Assembly (NCBI GenBank): GCA_043228905.1
Contig: JBHGNT010000014.1
Coordinates: 14,322,001 to 14,386,000 of the forward strand
Direction: 5' to 3'
Source of the DNA: Azolla caroliniana
Taxonomy: Eukaryota; Polypodiophyta
Length of the DNA: 64,000 bases
Positions 11,491 to 22,289 of this stretch are shown here, in pieces. How positions within the stretch are numbered: the stretch's first letter is position 1; each line of letters begins with the position of its first letter. A program made the translations under genes and the position numbers. Below the pieces are notes generated by a model. The model did not search any database. It was not told the origin of the DNA and worked only from the letters and a program-made list of their open reading frames with translations.

Positions 11491-11519
11491 CGTTGGACAC
11501 ATTAGACCTGAAACAAGAA

Positions 11520-11730
11520 GGCAGACACCAAATGGAGGTTCCTGATGCTGACATGCTCGAGCCTTATTTCGGGGAATACTCAACTTCGGCAAAGGCATAT
11601 CGAACACAAGGCATACCAGATGCTCTATTCCGAGAATTGGTCAAGTTCTTGCTTGAGATTGGATGCTTGCATCCAAAGACGTATGCAATGCCCAAAAACA
11701 TCTCCGGATTTATTATTGCAACATATTGAA
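11520..11730 (+). pseudogene. Fragment of a gypsy III-type third ORF
   Basis: The frame contains PYFGEYSTSAKAYRTQG, DALFRELVKFLLEIG and MPKNISGFIIATY. These align with YFGEYSLASKGYRTQG, DMLFREIARVLHEYG and MPQNWAGMIIATY in ORF3 of gypsy III (about 56010-56180). It shows that this ORF belongs to more than one element copy. Both ends are cut by copia-derived DNA. Confidence 0.75.
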
Positions 11731-11733
11731 TAG

Positions 11734-12275
11734 ATCAAAGCCGCCACAATCGGTTCTAGACTCACGTATGGGAGACGCAAAGATTTAAACCAACAGAAAA
11801 CATAAAAACACAAATAGAGAGATAAGGTATTTTAACGTGGAAACCCGAATAGGGAAAAAACCACAAGAGTTCCTGAACTCCGAATTGTTTCATTATGATA
11901 TGAGAGGAATACACTCAGACTTGCAGGCATCAACCTCGAGCTCATCTTCTTCCCCTGATGGCCGTTACAACAGAGACACAACAACACACTCTAACTCTCT
12001 CTCTCTCACACACACATTCTCTCTGTAACCACAATATGAACATACATACTAATGTTTTTGTTGTAGTTACATTTATGCTTATATAACTTAGGACTATTTA
12101 CAATCTTACCTAAATCGGCGCAATGCCAAAGCTATTTACATATGTGGCCTCTTTCAGATGCCTATCTAGATTCGATTTGGACACAGATTTGGATCTGGGT
12201 TCAGCCTTTCTTCTCCTTCAGATCCAATTGATCTGGCTCGTGTTCTCCTTCCCATCCGGAGGAGACTTGTTTCCC
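11734..12275 (-). repeat. Copia-B-type LTR (3' LTR)
   Basis: The right end is TTTCCCAACA, i.e. TGTTGGGAAA on the minus strand, as in the copia B LTRs at 22246 and 38067. It shares the AACGTGGAAACCC...GGGAAAAAACCACA block and the CT tract with them. It is followed by AACTCCCCCTTCACTCCGGC, the polypurine-tract side of the element. The left limit, near CCACAATCGGTTCTAGACTC, is approximate. Confidence 0.7.
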
Positions 12276-12470
12276 AACAAACTCCCCCTTCACTCCGGCA
12301 TGGGGTGGTTTGTCAAGCCGACCCAACTTCGACACGCGTTTAGCTTTTTTGCCAACAATACCCTCATCAGCATGTCCGATCTGTTCTCCGCTATGTGGAT
12401 CTTCATCAGAGCTAACTCCTTTTCTTTTACCTTGTAAAAAGATTCGTGTGTGATAGGCACCAAGTACACA
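12276..12470 (-). other. Internal 3' tail of a copia-B-type element
   Basis: The tract GTGAAGGGGGAGT (minus strand) next to the LTR is a polypurine tract identical in position to the one at 22247. The following approximately 180 bp parallel 22270-22400 (CCCATGCCGGAG; GACAAACC) and correspond to the end of copia RNase H. No open frame remains. Confidence 0.6.
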
Positions 12471-12544
12471 GTCGATTGTTCGGAACTCGACAGTTAGGTA
12501 ACCGCAGAGAATGGATACACAATGAGTGAGATAGATAGATAGAT

Positions 12545-13638
12545 AAATTATATTATTATCTTTGGAGGTCAAATATAACCTATGAGACCAAAAATATTAC
12601 ATTTCACGTGATACGTGTGAAACTGAGTAGTGACTCTCAATGTTCGAGAACTTTACCAATGAATGTTGCAATCGAGAGTGCACATTGTGGTTGTGAGAGA
12701 AATTCGTGCAAGAATTGGGCTCGGTCAAAGAGATGTGGAAAGCATGGTCGAATATGATCAAAGGTAGAGCATTGTATCAAAGTGAGAGACTCAGACTCAC
12801 GAAATTGTTTAGGGCAAAGTGTTCATAGCCCACCACTCTCATCACTTGTGCCTCAACACCTTGTCTCACATCGCAATGCATGTGAGCTAAGTCACATGGA
12901 AGCAATGGTTCGAATGGCAGATAACGGGATGGGCTCTAGCATGTATTGATGTGTACGGTTTCCCAGTTCCGCAAAGAATATGGTTTTGTAGTTAGGTGCA
13001 ACATGTGTAGTATAATGTGTGAAGCGAGAGCCTCCACATTTGTCCTATGACATGATACATTGGCGTTGCAAATATGCATCATTTATAGAGGAACCTAGTG
13101 ATGCATCATCAAACAAGTTTCTTGCATCCCATTTACCAAACCATTTTTCTATATCTTGCATCTAACTGGAACACAAAATTTTGCTTTTATGCATCTTTTG
13201 GATCTTTTTGCTTGCTTCCCATGCAATTCTACTAGGAAGTCGATGTGAGTGACATTTTTGAACCTTAAGCATGTATTCAACAACCCTTTCCATGGCTATG
13301 ATCTCAAGGAGGAGGGTGTAGGGAGTTTGTAGAAACTTTGTAAGAAAATGTTTTTGGACATTTTAAAACTCTTTCCACTTAGATTTTGGGATGTTACCGC
13401 CCCATATTTCCACCCCATAGAGAAGAACCGGTGTCACCAAAGTGTCGAAAAGATATTTGTTGAGGACCTAACACTTAATATCTCCAAGATTGCATGTGTT
13501 CTCAAATGCATAGTATGCTTACTTACCTGCCTCTAAGTGGCGTGTAGCATATTCATTCTTCTATCTATGATTTGAAGGAACTTCAAGGCCAAGATATTTG
13601 AAGCTTTCCACACGTTCAAGTGGTTCATTGTTGTACGT
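12545..13638 (-). pseudogene. LINE ORF2, C-terminal part (fragment 1)
   Basis: Minus-strand reading gives NNEPLERVESFKYLGLEVPS, ATRHLEAGKYAYYAFENTCN and TPVLLYGVEIWGG. These are typical of the region after the RT palm in plant non-LTR retrotransposons. Several stops break it. It adjoins TR-GAG1 at an ACGT target duplication. Reading across the empty site joins KPCIT to YNNEP in frame, so this piece and 20482-22135 were one LINE. A (GATA)n run near 12530 may be its 3' tail. Confidence 0.8.
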
Positions 13639-14427
13639 TGTCGTAGTGTATTTCGTACACTACGTGAAAAAGTAAAAATAATATAACCGATTTAATTACA
13701 TATAAATAAATAAAATAATATATCAAGATATTTATCACGTGCATAGGGCAAGATTCAAACCTTGCACCTCCACATAGCCAAACCTCAACTTTACCATTAT
13801 GCTACCTTATCTTTAGTGTTCTATAAATAGATTTAATAACTATAACTGCTTTATTTGCGCCTACCTTTATTAAAAGGTAAATCGTGCATTTTTAGAGTGT
13901 GTGAATATTTTATAGAAAAAAACGCAAGCAACTAAAAAGTGACTCGTGCACATCTAGCATGCATGAGCACTATATTTAGCAAATAAAAGCAAGGATTAGA
14001 AAAGCATCACATGCATATTTAGTGTGCATGAACATATTAGAAAAAAAGCATGTAGCTATGCTTAGTCTCTCCCATCACTACATAAGGATGGGGAGCACAA
14101 TGTAATAGGCGTGTGAAATATTTGGAAATTGGATATATTTCCGAAAACACCAACCAATTAATATAATCGTGGGATTCACGAAAATAATATAATTATACTT
14201 GTGGGATTCACAAGTTTCTTATATCTTTCTTTCAATCTAAATACATATTCTTATCTAAATATTGATTAATCGAATACAATACACTCGTGGGATTCACGAA
14301 ATTTCTATCTCTCTTTCTAATAATCTATTCATTACTAGCCTCATCTCATATTCTTCTTTCTCCTAGTCCAAAACCTCGGCGGTTCCCACCCGACTCACGC
14401 AACGATCCGGAGCCGAAAGGCACGACA
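13639..14427 (+). repeat. TR-GAG1 5' LTR
   Basis: Starts with the near-palindrome TCGTAGTGTATTTCGTACAC and ends GAGCCGAAAGGCACGACA. The repeat is matched at 19691-20481. It holds several TGGGATTCAC units near its 3' end. Confidence 0.9.
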
Positions 14428-14431
14428 ACGT

Positions 14432-14446
14432 TGGTGAACCCGACGT
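14432..14446 (+). other. TR-GAG1 primer-binding site
   Basis: TGGTGAACCCGACGT begins four bases after the LTR. The identical 15-mer occurs on the minus strand of TR-GAG2 at 30696-30710, although the two elements' LTRs are unrelated in length and sequence. The pairing tRNA was not identified. Confidence 0.75.
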
Positions 14447-14465
14447 TAAGGCGGGTGGCAAGGAG

Positions 14466-15849
14466 ATGGAGAATCAACAAGAGGCAATGAGCATAACGAT
14501 GATGATGATGTTCGAGCGGATGCTACAAGAACAACGAGTGATGTCGGAGATCACGGCGGCAGTAGAGCGGCTTGTGCGACGAAATGGGGAATTCAACGGA
14601 AATGATGTGTCATGCTATCTACGTGACTACAAGGCGGAGATGATACGATGTGGGATACCGGAAGGATTGCAAGTGACATCCTTCAATCGGGTGGCCACGG
14701 ATGAGCTACAAGAGAGAATCCACAAGATACGGCAACAAAACTCGACATGGGGGTCATTCGAAGAAGCTTTACGAGAGGCATATGATTACAAGAGATCGAA
14801 GGGAAAAGATCGGCGAGAATTCGACGAATGGGTGGCATCGGAGAAGACCCACCGAAGTGCAACACAAGCATTCCTAGAGTTCGAGCATCGACTTGCTCGA
14901 CTCTCGGAGCGAGAACAACGGTTGGTGGGGGAGGATAAAGTCCTAATGTTCGTAAAATCGATTGATCGAAAAGAAAGGATGGACATCGTGATCGAACTCG
15001 AAGACGATGACGGTACGAATGGTCTTACCGAAAATTGGGCCGAAGTCCAAAGGGTATGCCGGAGACATGATGAGAGGAAGATGAGAATCTTGTCAACGAC
15101 ATGGCCGATGAAGGATGGTCGATTGAAGACAAACGATGGAGCTGATATGAAGGCCGAAATACAACATGATGGTGTGACGGAAGAGGGTGTAAAACAAGCT
15201 ACCCTCTTGTCTTGCGAAAGAACGATGGCGAAGGATAAGGCCGATAACCCAAGTGTAGAAGAAGATTTCGGAATACAAGTGTCCGAAACATCGGGTGAAA
15301 AAGGGGTAAGCATAATTGATGTTTGCATAATTGATGCAGTGAAAGAGAGCAAGGAGGACTTGATTGAGGAGGTCGCCACGAAAGATGACATCGAATCGAA
15401 GGTGGCTATGGACGAATCAACGACGGATGGCCATATCGAGACTTCCCCACCATTGATTCTAGAGACTCCGGCGGTTGCGTTCGAAAGGCAACGTGAGACC
15501 GAAGAGACGGAAGGTGGCGGAGAGAAAACAAAGGTCGAAGTCGATGCATACGACGGAGAGATAGCCGAGAATATGGCTATGGGTGAAACAATGGAGGATG
15601 ATAATACCGAGGATTCCTACCCACTAATTCTAGAGACTTCGGCAGTTGTGTCCGAGAACCAACGTGAGACCGGAGAGACGGGAGGTGGCGGCAAGAAAGG
15701 TAAAGTCGGAAGCCGATTCGGATGGAAGGTGATCCGGACGGGATTCCGATCCGAAAGAAAGCCGAACCGGGTAAAAGAGGATTCGACCAAAAGTCGACCC
15801 GAAAGAAAGCCGAACCGAAAGGAAGAGAATTCGGCCGAAAGACGACACA
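14466..15849 (+). CDS. gag: TR-GAG1 gag-like protein, N-terminal part
   Basis: The start ATG at 14466 lies 19 bases after the primer site. The protein has a helical N-terminal region, then a gag-like core (VERLVRRNGEFNGNDVSCYL, LRDYKAEM, WGSFEEALREAYDYK) that matches TR-GAG2 at 30233-30697. An acidic middle follows, in which two copies of an approximately 75-residue unit can be seen (PPLILETPAVAFERQRETEE and YPLILETSAVVSENQRETGE). A basic tail is built on RKPNR repeats. No zinc knuckle or enzyme motif is visible. The frame is cut at 15849 by the fold-back element. Removing that insert and one CACA continues it in frame at 19077, for a total of about 681 residues. Confidence 0.8.
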
Positions 15850-16917
15850 AACACGTTCGCGTTCACAAGTGGAAGGATTGCGCATAAGTGGAAGGATAAG
15901 GAATATTCCGTTTGATTTTGGGGTTTTTTTGCCATTTCACAAAACATCTTGATACTAGTATCACATGTTCTCGAAAACTTGATGAAAAAGTTGAAATTTT
16001 CACCATTTGGTAAAATTGAAAAATGCCAAATTTGGGTCAAATATGAAAAGTAACTTGTGGATTTTTAAGGAAAAATGACAGCTAATAAGTTTTTAGATCT
16101 TAAGGAAATTGAAAGTACAATACTTCAAAACAATGAACATTTTTATTCCATTCGATAAAATGTTGTCTAAATTTGTTACATATAGTTGTACAACAAATAC
16201 ATTTGGGAGTTATTTGCATGACTATCATCATTCTTTTCATAACAATCACTACTATAGATAATATACAATCGTGACTCTTCCTCCTCATTTTCCAATGTAC
16301 CAATCAAATCATTGTCTTCACCAAATGGTATCTCCAAATTGTGTGCAGTAAATCTTCTTCCCCTTCAATTTGAGATATCTTCTAGACTTGCTAATATCTC
16401 TTTTATTATGTATATCGTTGTTGTCCTTAAACATCCAAATTTTGTGTGTGTAAAGTCATACATAATGATATCCACCTCATTAATGTTAATCATAGATGTA
16501 TTACAAAGGTTTAATGCATCATCACGTCCAAAACTTTACCAATGCCGAATTGGTACCCTAGGTCATGGCCATCTACATGTGTAGCTATTAATATCCCCAT
16601 CTTGAGTTCTTGCAAGTTTCCTTGTCATCTGAGTTCATCCAAAAAACCATAATTTTCATCACAATTCGATATAATAATCTCAAAGTTTGTTTTACTAGAT
16701 TTAAAAAAAAAAAATAATAATAATTTGTGCTTGAGTTCATCTAGAAAACCATAATTGTCATCACAATTCAATATAATGTATTGAGTTCATGCTTAAAGTA
16801 TTTTTTTCTAATTTGTTTCAATTTTTTTTTCGAATTTTTATTTATAATTTTAGAAACTTCAGAAGTCCCAGCATATGATGAATTGAACAAAGCTAACTTT
16901 TTAAATGTATTGCAATG

Positions 16918-16990
16918 TATGGTCTAGTGGTCAAGAGTTAGACCCATGAAGTATTAGGTCATGGGTTCAAGTCCTACCATATCATGATTT
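16918..16990 (+). repeat. tRNA-like module (box A and box B)
   Basis: TGGTCTAGTGG (16920) and GGTTCAAGTCC (16964) have pol III box A and box B form at 44-nt spacing. TACCATATCATGA follows, as in the gypsy LTR ends. Confidence 0.55.
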
Positions 16991-17033
16991 CAATATAGCT
17001 AAATTTTGTTAAATGAACAAATCTAGCTTTTCA

Positions 17034-17168
17034 ACATGAACTTGATACGGCGTATCGAGTTCATGTAACAAATCACGCTTTTAAACATGAACTCGATACG
17101 CCGTATCAAGTTCATGTTGAAAAGCTAACGTTTTTACATGAACTCGATACGGCGTATCGAGTTCATGT
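17034..17168. repeat. Cluster of three 33-nt palindromes
   Basis: Units at 17034-17066, 17085-17117 and 17136-17168 each read ACATGAACTCGATACG, one centre base, then the reverse complement. The first two have one mismatch; the third is perfect. Short A/T-rich spacers (AAAAGCTAA, AATCACGCTTTTAA) separate them. Confidence 0.9.
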
Positions 17169-17391
17169 TAAAAAGCTAATATAGTATTCTTAGTGTTGAT
17201 AATATTTCTAAAAATGATTTTATCTTGTGTTACAATATATGATCTAATGGTTAGGAGTTGGACCCATGAGCGTTATCGAGTTCATGTAAAAAAGCTAATA
17301 TAGTATTCTTAGTGTTGATAATATTTCTAAAAATGATTTTATCTTGTGTTACAATATATGGTCTAATGGTTAGGAGTTGGACCCATGAGCG
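17154..17391. repeat. 119-bp tandem duplication
   Basis: Two adjacent units (about 17154-17272 and 17273-17391) share AAAAAGCTAATATAGTATTC, TTATCTTGTGTTACAATATA and GGAGTTGGACCCATGAGCG nearly base for base. Each holds half a palindrome and a tRNA-like box A. Confidence 0.85.
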
Positions 17392-17427
17392 TAAGGTCAT
17401 GGGTTCGAGTCCTACATTACCATGACA
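17359..17427 (+). repeat. tRNA-like module
   Basis: TGGTCTAATGG (17359) and a consensus box B GGTTCGAGTCC (17402) at 43-nt spacing, followed by TACATTACCATGACA. A partial copy without box B lies at 17231-17272. Confidence 0.6.
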
Positions 17428-17471
17428 TGAAACAAAACTAATATTTTTGCACGAAAAAATCATGCTTTTAA

Positions 17472-17504
17472 ACATGAACTCGATACGGCGTATCGAGTTC
17501 ATGT
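17472..17504. repeat. Perfect 33-nt palindrome
   Basis: A fourth copy with perfect 16-nt arms (ACATGAACTCGATACG). The flanks AAAAAATCATGC and GCGTGATTTTTT extend the fold to about 69 nt with few mismatches. Decayed relatives follow near 17960, 18110, 18225 and 18270. Confidence 0.9.
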
Positions 17505-17547
17505 AAAAAAGCGTGATTTTTTCATCTAAAAATGTTAGTTTTCTTCA

Positions 17548-17910
17548 TGTCATGGTAAGGTGAGACTTGAACCCATGACCTAACGTTGCATGGGTCGAGT
17601 TCCTAACCATTAAACCATACATTGTAATACAAAGAATATTTTCATTTTCAACTAGTTTAGCAAGCCTTAGAACACTATCAAAGGAGCCACAAGGCATTAT
17701 TTCGAACCAAATCGGTTCAACGCCAGACTTAAGCCTCTTAGCCTTCATTGTATATTCTTCTCACATAATATATCGCTGTCATCATCATTCCCACTTAGTC
17801 CCTCTCTCACTCTCACTCTCTCTCTCTCTTCTTTTCTCAAGTGTTCTACACCTTCTATTCTTCTTAGTACTAATATTTCTCTCTTAGTACTAATTTCGTC
17901 ACTGTCTTAG
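17548..17910 (+). repeat. Degraded solo LTR of the gypsy II family
   Basis: Starts TGTCATGGTAAGGTGAGACT. It keeps the reverse tRNA-like boxes, CACTATCAAAGG...GGCATTAT, the GAACCAAATCGGTTC inverted repeat, CGCCAGACTTAAGCC, a CT tract and TTAGTACTAATTTC in the same order as the LTR at 44398-44845. The 3' end is decayed. Confidence 0.75.
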
Positions 17911-19076
17911 AAAGTTTTTTTGTGCTTTAATAGGTAATGAAAAAACCAGACTTTTTATCACAAGTCGATACAATGTATCGAGTTCATGTTTTAAATTATT
18001 ATTTTTTCCATAAAAAATAAAAATAAATCAAAAAATTTGAAAAAAAATAAAAAATTTTGAAACAAATTGAAAATAAAAAATTTAAAAATTAGAAAAAATT
18101 ACTTTAAACATGAACTCGATACATTATATCGAATTGTGATGAAAAATCTAGTTTTTCTATGAACTCAAGCTTAATTTATAATTTTTATTATTTTTGTTTA
18201 ATTCGGTAAAAAAACTTTGAACATGAACTCAATATATTGTATAGAATTATGATGAAAACTCTATTTTTTACATCAACTCAATACAACATATCGTGTTCAT
18301 GTTTAAAACTGTTGTTGTTTTTCAAATAAAAGAGGTTTTTAAAGATGTATGTTGCACAACAAAATACCTTATGGTAAACATGTGCTTCATTTATTAGATT
18401 CAGAAAACCATTAATAATTCTGTTGATGGTAACTGAACTTTGCAAATGCCATTACGTCACAAATTTTGAAGGGGAATTCTTATAAGGAAGAACACGATAA
18501 CATTGTAGATACCCTGATAACTATGTGTTATGTTTAAATTGATATATTAATGTTCACATCTAAAGTTTGACAGTTTATGAATATCGTCTACATTTTAGGA
18601 GTTTTGGATTTATCAAAATTGTTTATGAATATTGTCTACATTTCTTGAGTTGTGAATTTATGGATGTTAGTGAGCATTAATTTATAGATGATGACATTAA
18701 GGATTGCAATGTTACCTTTTATAGTTAAAACATTTTCAAGTCTAACAATAGATGTAATCTTAATCTCCTCAAGATGGTGAAACCATTAACCTTAACTTGT
18801 GCCTTGAGTTGACCATTGTGATTTTCTTTAAGTTAACTACATTTCATATCTACAAACCATCAAAATTTAAACATTTATTGAAAAACTATTCCATTTTAGA
18901 AATGATCATTTTGAAACTTGTAAATCTCAAAAAACTAGCAAATTTTTACATGCTATTTAAAACATGTGATACTGGTGTATCAAGTTTTTGAAAATAGTCT
19001 AAAATCGCAAGATTATAAAAGGAATCTATAAGTGGAATGCGCAATCCTTCCACTTGTGAACGCAAACGTGTTCACA

Positions 19077-19738
19077 AACGAAAGCCGAACCGGGCGAATG
19101 AGAATTCGGCCGAAAGACGACCCGAAAGAAAGCCGACCCGAAAAGGGGTCGACTCGGTCAAAACCGATCGACTAAGTCTGACTTGGCCGAACGCGAATAT
19201 GGATGGAAGCCGACCTAGCCGAAAGCCGATCGGACGAGACCGATCTGGAAAGAAGCTAATCCGATTCAATCGGAGGTTGGACCGGTCGAGGCTGGTGAAA
19301 ACGAGGAAAAGAAAGCCAACTGAAAAGGAGACCGACTCAATCGAAACCGAACAACCGATTCCGATTCGGCCGAATACGAATCCGATCGGAAGCCGATCAA
19401 ACCGAAAGTCGATCGGACGAGAGCGATCCGGAAAAAAGTCAAGGTTGATGAAGACAAGAAAGAGGCCAGTAAAAGACACTACCACGAATGACAAGGGCCA
19501 AGAATATGACGAGAGAGAACAAAGAATATGGTGGATCGGATGGCGACAATGGTTCGGGTGGAAAGAATGGGTCTATTCAAAATGGAGAGACAAAGTTGAC
19601 ATAGCGGGACAAACGGAGGATGAAGGGGAGACAACGAGCATCGGCAACTTCGGCACATACCGGAGGATGTGCGGGTTCGGAGGGGGCGAGTGTCGTAGTG
19701 TATTTCGTACACTACGTGAAAAAGTAAAAATAATATAA
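19077..19738 (+). CDS. gag: TR-GAG1 gag-like protein, C-terminal part
   Basis: This continues the frame of 14466-15849 once the fold-back element is removed. The first residues (RKPNRANENSAERRPERKP) repeat the RKPNR pattern seen just before the break, which supports the join. The rest is very basic, with RKPIGR and RSGKK repeats, then a Trp-rich segment (IWWIGWRQWFGWKEW). The end (GTYRRMCGFGGGECR) aligns with GTYWWMCGLVGLDVV in TR-GAG2. The frame runs 48 bases into the 3' LTR. An Arg/Lys-rich tail without zinc knuckles may bind RNA; that is inference. Confidence 0.7.
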
Positions 19739-20481
19739 CCGATTTAATTACATATAAATAAATAAAATAATATATCAAGATATTTATCACGTGCATAGGG
19801 CAAGATTCGAACCTTGTACCTCCACGTAGCCAAACCTCAACTTTACCATTATGCTACCTTATCTTTAGTGTTCTATAAATAGATTTAATAACTATAACTG
19901 CTTTATTTGCGCCTACCTTTATTAAAAGGTAAATCGTGCATTTTTAGAGTGTGTGAATATTTTATAGAAAAAAACGCAAGCAACTAAAAAGTGACTCGTG
20001 CACATCTAGCGTGCATGAGCACTATATTTAGCAAATAAAAGCAAGGATTAGAAAAGCATCACATGCATATTTAGTGTGCATGAACATATTAGAAAAAAAG
20101 CATGTAGCTATGCTTAGTCTCTCCCATCACTACATATAAGGATGGGGAGCACAATGTAATAGGCGTGTGAAATATTTGGAAATTGGATATATTTCCGAAA
20201 ACACCAACCAATTAATATAATCGTGGGATTCACAAAAATAATATAATTATACTTGAGGGATTCACAAGTTTCTTATATCTTTCTTTCAATCTAAATACAT
20301 ATTCTTATCTAAATATTGATTAATCGAATACAATACACTCGTGGGATTCACGAAATTTCTATCTCTCTTTCTAATAATCTATTCATTACTAGCCTCATCT
20401 CATATTCTTCTTTCTCCTAGTCCAAAACCTCGGCGGTTCCCACCCGACTCACGCAACGATCCGGAGCCGAAAGGCACGACA
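19691..20481 (+). repeat. TR-GAG1 3' LTR
   Basis: It follows the purine-rich tract GGTTCGGAGGGGGCGAG and repeats 13639-14427 almost exactly, ending CACGACA before the ACGT target copy. Confidence 0.9.
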
Positions 20482-22135
20482 ACGTAATGCATGGTTTATC
20501 TCTTTTTTGGCTCTTCACAAGCATAAGCTTTGTTTTAGAGCTATTGACACTTAATTTAGTATGCATGCAAATTTTTTCCAATGACTTCATCAGCTTTTGT
20601 GCATCTCCTAAAGTATTTACAAAAAACACTACATCATTTGCATATAGCAAAAACATAATCACAACATTCCCAATGGAAACTTCTTCAACACATTCGTCCT
20701 TTGCAAACTTGGTAACCATTTCTTCTAATTCATCAATACATAGACCAAATAGTGTTGGTGAGAGTGGGCATCCTTGCTTAACACCAATAGTGCTATTGAA
20801 AAAATCTAAAAGTCTATCTCTCATATGCACAGAACATATAACCTTCTCATAAATTTAGGAAATTGCAAGCATATATTCACTTGGCACCTCAATTTCTTCC
20901 ATTTACCTCCAAAGATGCTCACGAGATACCATATCAAAAGCTTTCTTGAAGTCTACAAAACAACAATATAAACATTTACCTTCAAAGCGACTTTCCTCCA
21001 TTAATACGCGAAGGGTAACAAGGTGATCAATGGTGCTATGGTGTTTTCGAAGTCTAGCTTGTCCATAAGCTCTCTTACCATTTTTTTCAGCCCATACACG
21101 TATCTTTGATTACATTATACATCCAAATAGTTTTGCCATTAATTAGCCAACCATGATGGTTCAATAGTTGTTTACAATATTTACATCTCCACCTTTATGT
21201 AAAGGTTTGATCCAATTTGTAGTCCAATCATACGACATACCATGTTGCAATGCATCATTAAACATATCGCTTATCCATACATATGCTTCCTTTCCCGTCC
21301 ATTTGAACATTTTAGCCTTTATACGTTGAAGATCGCTTGCCTTTCGAGAGGTCAATTTCTTAAGTCCTATGCATATATCTTCAATTGTAAAGAAGGGAGA
21401 AATAATATGTGAAAGAGAACCATAACATCATCTTTTCGGCAATAGATAACTCATCTAAATTCTTACAATGCATAGACAAGTCGTGAAGAGTTAAGTCACC
21501 ATAACTCTCAACACGTTTCCCATTTAGACCTCCCCAAAATTTAGCACATGCATGTGCTTTCTCTTGCGTTTGGATAAATTGTTGAGTAACTTCCCATATT
21601 CTTCTCTTTCTTTGAATAAACCTTTTATACTCATGCAAATGCTTTTGGTAATTCTCTTTATCCTTAACTACATCCAAAACCATAAGGCACTTTCGAGCTT
21701 CGCGACATTCTTTATCAAACCATTTTTCCCTAAGTTTCTTGGTGCATTTCCAAGATGTGCGGTTGGTCGAAAAACATTTGTTTGTACAGGAGAGAATTTC
21801 TTGAAAGCTTCCCATTTGCATTCTAGTGTGGCACCATGTTGTATCTTTGTCCTTTGTAATATATCCTCAACCATCTTGGAATATGTGGGCGTTCTCTTAA
21901 GGTTTATGCTCAAGTGTGGTTGTTTATTATCTTCAATAGCCTTCTCACAATCAAACCTATGCATACATTTGAGATCAATACATAAAGGCCTCTGATCGGA
22001 TTCCGGTGTACATTCACCAAGTGAGAATTTATTTATACGATCCAAAATACCTTCGGAAAGTAGCACATAGCCAATCACACTATTTCCATTGTGTTTTCTA
22101 CATGCAAAACCATTAGTGTTGAGTCATAAGGAAAT
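20482..22135 (-). pseudogene. LINE ORF2, endonuclease end and reverse transcriptase (fragment 2)
   Basis: Reading leftward: the end of an EEP-type endonuclease (YVLLSEGILDRINKFSLGE, PESDQRPL) near 22075-21990, a linker with REKWFDKECREARK and KRRIWEVTQQF, then RT motifs (DWTTNWIKPLHKGGDVNIVN near 21180; GVKQGCPLSPTLFGLCIDEL near 20780; LLYANDVVFF near 20640). The catalytic YADD is YAND here, a G-to-A change on the coding strand that would kill the polymerase. Frameshifts and stops also break it. It joins 12545-13638 across TR-GAG1 and 38068-39260 across copia B. Confidence 0.85.
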
Positions 22136-22246
22136 ACCATTTGCAACCCGGTTGCTACATTTGATCCGGTTCCTTCTTTCGGCTCGTCCAATCCGGCTCC
22201 TCTGGTTCTCATCCGGATCCCATCCGGAGGGACCAAATTCCCAACA
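22136..22246 (-). repeat. Copia B 3' LTR, truncated
   Basis: Ends TTCCCAACA at 22246 (TGTTGGGAA on the minus strand). It matches 37975-38067 (CCGGTTCCTTC.TTCGGCTC; CTCATCCGGAT.CCATCCGGAG). Only about 110 bp remain. GTGAAGGGGGAGT, just right of it, is the polypurine tract. Confidence 0.7.
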
Positions 22247-22289
22247 AACTCCCCCTTCACTTCGGCATGGGATTTCTCGTTAGTTTGAT

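Larger units (their letters stand above)
15850..19072. mobile_element. 3.2-kb inverted-repeat (fold-back) element inside TR-GAG1
   Basis: The ends are 36-bp terminal inverted repeats (15850-15885 and 19037-19072) that differ at one base, starting AACACGTTCGCG. Weaker inverted similarity continues inward (CTTGATACTAGTATCACATG near 15944 against TGATACACCAGTATCACATG on the other strand near 18975). CACA flanks both sides and excision restores the gag frame. The interior is AT-rich, has no transposase frame, and carries a cluster of 33-nt palindromes, tRNA-like modules and a degraded gypsy LTR. It is probably a non-autonomous DNA transposon. The superfamily is unclear because a 4-bp target duplication fits none of the common classes well. 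Confidence 0.7.
13639..20481 (+). mobile_element. TR-GAG1: LTR element with gag-like ORF only
   Basis: Two LTRs of about 790 bp start TGTCGTAG and end CACGACA. They differ at only about seven positions plus one 2-bp indel, roughly 1 percent, so the insertion is fairly young. The flanks repeat ACGT (13635-13638 and 20482-20485). The interior has a primer-binding site, one long gag-like ORF and a purine-rich tract before the 3' LTR, but no protease, RT, RNase H or integrase. It therefore fits the TR-GAG class and must use another element's enzymes. It is inserted in a LINE and is itself split by a fold-back element (15850-19072). Confidence 0.85.

Noticed and set aside
16918-17427. Functional tRNA genes
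   Set aside because: Box A and B are good, but no acceptor stem or proper anticodon arm can be folded; the repeats look like SINE or LTR pieces.
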